Source of the DNA: JBQTGK01 sp052400665
Lineage (GTDB): Bacteria; Bacteroidota; Bacteroidia; Bacteroidales; Marinifilaceae
DNA: 64,000 bases
Reading direction: 5' to 3' (one strand)
Assembly (NCBI GenBank): GCA_052400665.1
Contig: JBQTGK010000001.1
Shown here one piece after another: positions 59,399 to 64,000 of the stretch. The notes beneath the pieces are model-generated. The model searched no databases. It was given only the letters and a program-made list of their open reading frames with translations, and had not been told where the DNA came from. The position numbers were made by a program, and so were the translations under genes. Position 1 is the stretch's first letter. The number at the start of each line of letters is the position of its first letter.

Positions 59399-60876
59399 CT
59401 CTTCTTTTTACGAACCGTTTTGCGCTTAGGCTTAGCTTTCACCTCGGCTTCGCGTAGGGCCTTAATCTTCTCCAACAAAACAGAAGCTGGTTCATCTAAA
59501 GGGTTTTGTGCCACCAACTCGCCTTTAAAGGCTTTTGCCAAAATGGCCTGTGGTAGTGTATCTACCTTTTTCTTTAAGCTTTGGTATTGCGCCTCAATGG
59601 CATCGGCTTTGGCAAAAAGAGATTCTACTCGGCGGACGATTTCGGTTTGTTCTTGAATTGAAAATATAGGAAATAATAATTCTTTTATTTCTTGAGTATT
59701 TATATTATTAACTCCACTAGTAGATCTTGCTTTCTCTATTATTTGACCTCGGAGATAATTACTCTGTAATGCATAATTCAAATACACACCATCTAATCCA
59801 TTACCTGGTCTTAATCTCACTAAATAACCTGCAAAAGAATAAGAAATATGTTTCTTTCTAACAACAGCAGTTTTACCAACAATAGATATACTTCCATTAG
59901 ATCGAATAATTAAAACATCCCCCTCTTTTAAATTAAGTTTATCCAACTCTTTATTATCGAGAATAGAATATTTCAAATCTGCTACATTTATCTCCCCATG
60001 TTTTATATTAGGTATTCTTAATATAGGTACACCATCGATATTATAATCAGATTTTTTAGAAGTCCCATATTTAACACCCTCTAGCAAAGATCCTAAATTT
60101 ACAATATCAACATCCTCCAACACCTTACCCTCGCGCCATTGCTCAGTGAGTTTGCCGGTAACGGCTTGGGTGAGGATGGCTTGTTTGAAGTTTTTGAGCA
60201 GAGTTGGTATTTTCTCTAAACGTGTTTTGGTGTTCTCCAAAGAGGCAAAAAGGTCATCCAATTTGGCGACTATGCGCTTTTGTTCGGCTAGTGGGGGAAG
60301 AGGAATTTTATATTTTCTTACATTATTAACATTTAGATTCTTTAATCCAGATCCAATAGCTCCAACATTCGCTTGAGATAAACCATGGCGACTATTTAAA
60401 AAAGCTACTAAATAATCAGCATCAATTAACTCATGAATTGGTTTTATTAATGTTAGACTAACATAAATAGCAAAGTCAAAATCAAAAGGAATTTTTGCAG
60501 CTTCACCGCAATTCCCTACACGAGTGTATAGAATATCATTTCTTTCTGGTTTCCCTCCAACTGTTAACGTTTTAAATTGCTTCTCACTAATAAATTTAAT
60601 TTTATTCAAATTTGTCTTAAATGGTCTTGCGTTTTGAGCAGACAGAAATGGAATTCCCTCTTCAATGTAATCTGGTTTTTTTGCAACTCCACAAGTAACC
60701 AGCCACGTAACATCCAATATATTAACCTCCATCCAATTTGAAGGTAAACTATCATTAAAAGAAAAGAACCAATCAAGATCTTTAATTTTGCTTCTTAAAT
60801 TTAACGATGAAGGAGTCTTTGTTTGGTTTAGAGCTTCAATATATTCTAACTTCAATAATTTTGCTTGCTCTCCCAT
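59380..60876 (-). CDS. hsdS: Type I restriction system specificity subunit (HsdS)
   Basis: A 498-residue DNA-sequence-recognition subunit with two target-recognition domains (about 40-200 and 270-430) and the two repeated conserved helices: PPLAEQKRIVAKLDDLF / QAILTQAVTGKLTEQWR, and SIQEQTEIVRRVESLF / QAILAKAFKGELV. The stop codon lies inside a REP-like palindrome, so the basic tail KPKRKTVRKKKSASASL is partly repeat-encoded. It starts in the TAATG overlap with hsdM (1-base overlap). Confidence 0.92.
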   Translation of the reverse strand: MGEQAKLLKLEYIEALNQTKTPSSLNLRSKIKDLDWFFSFNDSLPSNWMEVNILDVTWLVTCGVAKKPDYIEEGIPFLSAQNARPFKTNLNKIKFISEKQFKTLTVGGKPERNDILYTRVGNCGEAAKIPFDFDFAIYVSLTLIKPIHELIDADYLVAFLNSRHGLSQANVGAIGSGLKNLNVNNVRKYKIPLPPLAEQKRIVAKLDDLFASLENTKTRLEKIPTLLKNFKQAILTQAVTGKLTEQWREGKVLEDVDIVNLGSLLEGVKYGTSKKSDYNIDGVPILRIPNIKHGEINVADLKYSILDNKELDKLNLKEGDVLIIRSNGSISIVGKTAVVRKKHISYSFAGYLVRLRPGNGLDGVYLNYALQSNYLRGQIIEKARSTSGVNNINTQEIKELLFPIFSIQEQTEIVRRVESLFAKADAIEAQYQSLKKKVDTLPQAILAKAFKGELVAQNPLDEPASVLLEKIKALREAEVKAKPKRKTVRKKKSASASL

Positions 60877-62279
60877 TATTTCAATTCTTTAATGATGGCA
60901 TTCAAATCTTTCATGATACTTTCCATTTCGGAAAGGGCTTCCTTGGCAATATCCTGAGGTTCTCCCAGCTCTTCTCCATTGCTTATGCTTTCGTCGGCTA
61001 TCAGTCCTAAATCGAGAGAGTAGTTTTTCTTTTCGATATCAGCTATAGAAATACAAGAGAAACGTTCGTCTTTCAGCTTTCTACGATCGGCAGCTGTGTA
61101 GGCTTTTTCGAAATCGGCAAAGTGCTTTTCGGTAAAAGGGGTTCGCTTGCCAAACTTCGGCATGTTCGTACGCATATCGTAGTACCACACCTCTTTGGTA
61201 TTGTCTTTGTCTTTTGTACCACGCTCAAAAAAGAGTACGTTGGTTTTTACTCCTGCAGCGTAGAATATTCCGGTAGGCAAACGAAGTATGGTGTGCAAGT
61301 TGCACTTTTCCATAAGGTCGCGGCGTATTTTTTGTCCGTCACCATCTTCAAACAATACATTATCGGGTAATACGACTGCTGCTCTTGCTCCACCACGTTG
61401 GTGCAAGCTTCGGTATATGCTTTGTAAAAAGTTGAGTTGCTTGTTAGAGCTAGGAAATAGTAAATCGGTACGGGTTGGGTTCTCTCCTCCTTTTTTTGTT
61501 CCAAATGGTGGGTTTGCCAATACCAAATCGATATTCTTTGTATCCTCGCCCAAACTGCTTAGCGAATCACCCAAGGTAATGTTACCTCCCATACCATGCA
61601 AAAAGGCATTCATCATGGCTAAGCGATGGGTATCCAATACCAACTCGCAACCACTGAACTGCTCTTCCTGTAAAAATTTACTTTTATCAGCTCCTAATGC
61701 ATAAATATCGTTGTTCTTTAAAATGTGCTGATGAGCCGATATCATGAAACCATAGGTTCCGCAAGCCGGATCGTTTAGGCGTTCGCCTACTTTCGGATCC
61801 ATCAATCGAACCATCACATTAATTAGCGGACGAGGTGTAAAATACTGCCCAGCACCCGATTTGGTTTCGGAGGCATTCTTCTCCAACAGGCCTTCGTACA
61901 TATCGCCCAGGCCTTCTTCTCGTGCGTCGAACCAATCTAACTCATCAATATATTTAATTATTTTGCGCAAATTGGCCGGTTGGTTGATGGAGGTTTGTGC
62001 GTTGTTGTAAATTTTTTGCACCGCACCTTTTCCTTCCGTACCCAATTTCAGCAGTAATTCGCGGTAAAAGGTCGAAAGTTCAATGCCTTCCTTGCTTTTT
62101 AAATCTTCCCAACGGTAACCTTCGGTAATGTCTTCTTCCTTACTGGTTTCTTCTGCCATTTTCAGGAAAAGAATGTAAGTTAGTTCGTTTAGGTATTGGT
62201 GGTATGTAATTCCATCGTCGCGCAGTACGTTACAAAGGTTCCAAAGTTTGTTTACGATTTCTTGTGTGCCTAGGGCCAT
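60876..62279 (-). CDS. hsdM: Type I restriction system methylase subunit (HsdM)
   Basis: N6-adenine methyltransferase of 467 residues. AdoMet motif I reads DPACGTYGF (170-178; most HsdM have G in the seventh place, here Tyr), and motif IV is NPPFG (256-260), the catalytic site. The N-terminal helical domain (HsdM_N, about 8-130) and GLGDMYEGLL are present. It modifies the host DNA together with HsdS. A GIY-YIG element separates it from hsdR. Confidence 0.93.
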   Translation of the reverse strand: MALGTQEIVNKLWNLCNVLRDDGITYHQYLNELTYILFLKMAEETSKEEDITEGYRWEDLKSKEGIELSTFYRELLLKLGTEGKGAVQKIYNNAQTSINQPANLRKIIKYIDELDWFDAREEGLGDMYEGLLEKNASETKSGAGQYFTPRPLINVMVRLMDPKVGERLNDPACGTYGFMISAHQHILKNNDIYALGADKSKFLQEEQFSGCELVLDTHRLAMMNAFLHGMGGNITLGDSLSSLGEDTKNIDLVLANPPFGTKKGGENPTRTDLLFPSSNKQLNFLQSIYRSLHQRGGARAAVVLPDNVLFEDGDGQKIRRDLMEKCNLHTILRLPTGIFYAAGVKTNVLFFERGTKDKDNTKEVWYYDMRTNMPKFGKRTPFTEKHFADFEKAYTAADRRKLKDERFSCISIADIEKKNYSLDLGLIADESISNGEELGEPQDIAKEALSEMESIMKDLNAIIKELK

Positions 62280-62296
62280 GTTTTATAATTATTAAT

Positions 62297-62320
62297 TGGG
62301 CTTCGACAAGCTCAGCCACC
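62297..62320 (+). repeat. GCTTCGACAAGCTCAG repeat, copy 1
   Basis: TGGGCTTCGACAAGCTCAGC plus CACC; forward orientation, just outside the GIY-YIG gene. Confidence 0.8.
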
Positions 62321-62342
62321 GTTTTGTATTTTTTATTCTTAT

Positions 62343-62365
62343 GCTTTGACGAGCTCAGCTACCGG
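62343..62365 (+). repeat. GCTTCGACAAGCTCAG repeat, copy 2 (degenerate)
   Basis: GCTTTGACGAGCTCAGCTAC; forward orientation. It forms an inverted pair with copy 3. Confidence 0.7.
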
Positions 62366-62667
62366 TTATCCTTGGTCCCTGAGCTTGTCGAAGGGCTTTT
62401 CGATAAACCCGGTAAATCAGAAAATCGACCTTCTATCAAAGCTAATTTCTTTTTTCTACTCCAACCTTGAATCTGTTTTTCACGATAAAATGCATGGTCA
62501 ACTCTATCATACTCTTCAAAGTAAACCAATTTAACTGGCAAGCTTTTTCGTGTATGGTAGGATCCCTTCCCTGTTTGATGTTCTTCTATACGACGATTTA
62601 AATCATTAGTACTACCTGTGTAAAAACTACCATCAGAACATTCTAATATGTATAGGTATCCTTTCAT
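62359..62667 (-). CDS. GIY-YIG nuclease domain protein
   Basis: A 102-residue protein with the GIY-YIG fold: YLYILECSDGSFYTGSTNDL (residues 4-23) holds the paired Tyr motif, Arg25/Arg26 and Glu63 (in YREKQIQGWSRKKK) complete the catalytic set. The family (UPF0213-like) contains stand-alone nucleases often found in Bacteroidota repeats. The last residues SPSTSSGT (91-98) are encoded by a repeat copy. The gene sits between hsdR and hsdM on the same strand, as an insertion in the type I operon. Confidence 0.85.
   Translation of the reverse strand: MKGYLYILECSDGSFYTGSTNDLNRRIEEHQTGKGSYHTRKSLPVKLVYFEEYDRVDHAFYREKQIQGWSRKKKLALIEGRFSDLPGLSKSPSTSSGTKDNR
62374..62396 (-). repeat. GCTTCGACAAGCTCAG repeat, copy 3 (inverted)
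   Basis: GTCCCTGAGCTTGTCGAAGG, reverse orientation; it encodes the C-terminus of the GIY-YIG protein. Confidence 0.8.
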
Positions 62668-62680
62668 AGTGTGAACATTT

Positions 62681-62703
62681 GGGCTTCGACAAGCTCAGCC
62701 ACC
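62681..62703 (+). repeat. GCTTCGACAAGCTCAG repeat, copy 4
   Basis: GGGCTTCGACAAGCTCAGCC, forward, upstream of the GIY-YIG start. It is identical to copy 1. Confidence 0.8.
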
Positions 62704-62726
62704 AAGTTTCGAACTTATCGAACGTC

Positions 62727-62749
62727 ACGGTAGCTGAGCTTGTCGAAGC
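62727..62749 (-). repeat. GCTTCGACAAGCTCAG repeat, copy 5 (inverted)
   Basis: GTAGCTGAGCTTGTCGAAGC, reverse; it ends exactly at the hsdR stop codon and forms an inverted pair with copy 4. Confidence 0.8.
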
Positions 62750-64000
62750 TAGGCATAAAGATACTCGTTTAGTTCATTAATAATGGTGCTAGTTTCGTTT
62801 TTGAATGCTTTTTCCATTCGTTTAAGTCCACCGTGTCTATCGAATGGCGCTTTATTTAAATCTTCTATTGTCACAATGTTCTCTGCGAACAATTGTACCT
62901 CAATTCGTTCAAGCCATTTTAGTTGAATGCTGTTCCACTGATGTGCTTTTTTTATTCTTTCTATGGCTCTTGTTATTCTTTCCTGATGGCTAATTAAGGG
63001 AGAACCCAGAGCTGATGTTCGCACATGCGCAATGATATCGGCCACAATATCCTGATTGGAAATATCTTTGTAAGCGGCATTCAAACTGACTCTGTTAAAG
63101 CCTTTCTCATCTAAAATAAGGCGCAATTCTTTTAAATCTTTGCGTGTTAAGCTGCTTGGCTTAGTGCACAAAATATTGATGGCTGCAATTGTATTCTTGT
63201 TCTGCTTTATGAAATCGGCAAAGGATTCCAGGTAATCTTTGGGTTTTAGATTCTTTTCGTAAGCTCTTTGCACATCTTCCACCACATCCTCGTGCTCGCT
63301 ATACAAGGTCGCATAGTTAAAGGCTTTTCCTTTTTCACGATCGAGATAATTCCATAAATGTTCATATTCATTTATGGCTTTGGTCATTTCTGTTGTGTCA
63401 GCAGCTTTCAGCTTTTGTCCCAATTCGTTGGCCGTTAATCCCCCAGAAAGATTTTTAAACTGCTCCATTTGATCGCCATTTAGGGAACGTGTTTTGCGCT
63501 GTAGTTTGGCAATAATACGATCCAATTTCGCTTCTCGCAGATAGTCGTCTTCTATAATGGCCAACTCCTCGTTTAGATGAGCAAAAGATTTGTTTACGAG
63601 TGGTGCCACAGGCTTCATTACAGTCTCCTTAGCCATAATGTCGGTAACACCTACACAATCGTACACTTTAAAAACTTCTTTGCCTATTTCGTCGCATTTT
63701 CGGGTCGCTCGTCCCATCATTTGATCGTAAAGAATTCTGGAATTCACCCTTCGCAGAAAAACAATATTGCAGATTGCAGGCACATCAATACCTGTCGTTA
63801 ACAGATCAACCGTTACCACAATACTTGGGTACTGATCGTTTTTATATCGGTTCAGTAAATCGTCTCTTTCGGGTACTTCTCCTGTAATCTTCACAATGGC
63901 ATCTGCATCCACATTCTCACCCAGTTCTTCTAGTTCATCGCGAAGAATGGATACTATCATATCGGCATGAATATTTGTAGCTGCAAAAATCAATGTTTTC
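62749..64000 (-). CDS. hsdR: Type I restriction system endonuclease/helicase subunit (HsdR), C-terminal part
   Basis: Continues beyond the window edge on the minus strand; about 416 C-terminal residues are present. Helicase motifs V and VI are visible: PSIVVTVDLLTTGIDVPAI and LYDQMMGRATRKC. An EcoEI-type C-terminal helical domain follows (FLRRVN... to INELNEYLYA). It supplies the DNA translocation and cutting activity of the type I complex with HsdM and HsdS. The nuclease domain, if present, lies outside the window. Confidence 0.92.
   Translation of the reverse strand, partial: KTLIFAATNIHADMIVSILRDELEELGENVDADAIVKITGEVPERDDLLNRYKNDQYPSIVVTVDLLTTGIDVPAICNIVFLRRVNSRILYDQMMGRATRKCDEIGKEVFKVYDCVGVTDIMAKETVMKPVAPLVNKSFAHLNEELAIIEDDYLREAKLDRIIAKLQRKTRSLNGDQMEQFKNLSGGLTANELGQKLKAADTTEMTKAINEYEHLWNYLDREKGKAFNYATLYSEHEDVVEDVQRAYEKNLKPKDYLESFADFIKQNKNTIAAINILCTKPSSLTRKDLKELRLILDEKGFNRVSLNAAYKDISNQDIVADIIAHVRTSALGSPLISHQERITRAIERIKKAHQWNSIQLKWLERIEVQLFAENIVTIEDLNKAPFDRHGGLKRMEKAFKNETSTIINELNEYLYA

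Overview
The window is AT-rich chromosomal DNA from a member of the Bacteroidota, most likely a marine Bacteroidales (Marinifilaceae-like; this family guess rests on gene content and order, not on a search). The support is TAnnTTTG-type -7 promoter boxes, the bamD-rpoZ-coaBC-DUF4835-recN gene order, archaeal-type ProRS, OmpP1/FadL-type porin, a TonB receptor with a CarboxypepD-reg-like N-terminus, and the families DUF4835, DUF6266, DUF5675 and DUF6567.

Positions 1-40700 are housekeeping. In order: the end of a trehalose-phosphate synthase/phosphatase gene; the de novo NAD operon nadB-nadC-nadA; a TPR histidine kinase; MntP; a Cu/Zn-type permease with a fused HMA domain; a three-gene biotin-dependent acyl-CoA carboxylase operon; tilS and pabB; a B12-riboswitch-controlled operon of a BtuB-like TonB receptor and a CbiK-like lipoprotein chelatase; a YhdH-type oxidoreductase divergent from an HxlR regulator; pepT; proS; two secreted or outer-membrane proteins; the sulfate-activation genes cysC-cysD-cysN; fabI; the recN/DUF4835/coaBC/rpoZ/bamD block; an alpha-oxoamine synthase (serine palmitoyltransferase-like); trxB; and tRNA-Pro(GGG). 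Most transcription units end in clear intrinsic terminators. The coaBC gene is split in two frames at a run of ten A residues.

The character changes right after tRNA-Pro. Positions 40870-42420 hold a small phage-like cassette (DUF6266 protein, holin-like membrane protein, DUF5675 protein). It is followed by about 1.4 kb without a convincing gene, much of it G-rich and full of inverted repeats. No integrase is visible.

Positions 43875-64000 are a defence island, mostly on the minus strand. It contains (a) a DISARM-like core: a DrmE-position protein, DrmA-like helicase and DrmB-like DUF1998 protein, with no methylase and no PLD protein; (b) a 45-residue proline/lysine-rich peptide gene just upstream of that operon; (c) three secreted proteins opposite a divergent WYL-domain regulator; (d) a tightly packed three-gene operon read here as a toxin-antitoxin-chaperone (TAC) module: HigB/RelE-like toxin, XRE antitoxin with a long hydrophobic tail and a SecB-like chaperone, preceded by a perfect 9-bp inverted-repeat operator; (e) two small Cys-rich proteins; (f) a HipA-like kinase overlapping a HIRAN-domain protein; and (g) a type I restriction-modification operon (hsdR, GIY-YIG element, hsdM, hsdS). 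REP-like palindromes sit between several of these modules, and a separate short repeat family brackets the GIY-YIG gene inside the type I operon.

The most interesting candidates are the putative TAC module, the HipA-kinase/HIRAN pair, the methylase-less DISARM-like operon with its small peptide gene, the GIY-YIG repeat element, the B12-controlled receptor/chelatase pair and the coaBC frameshift.
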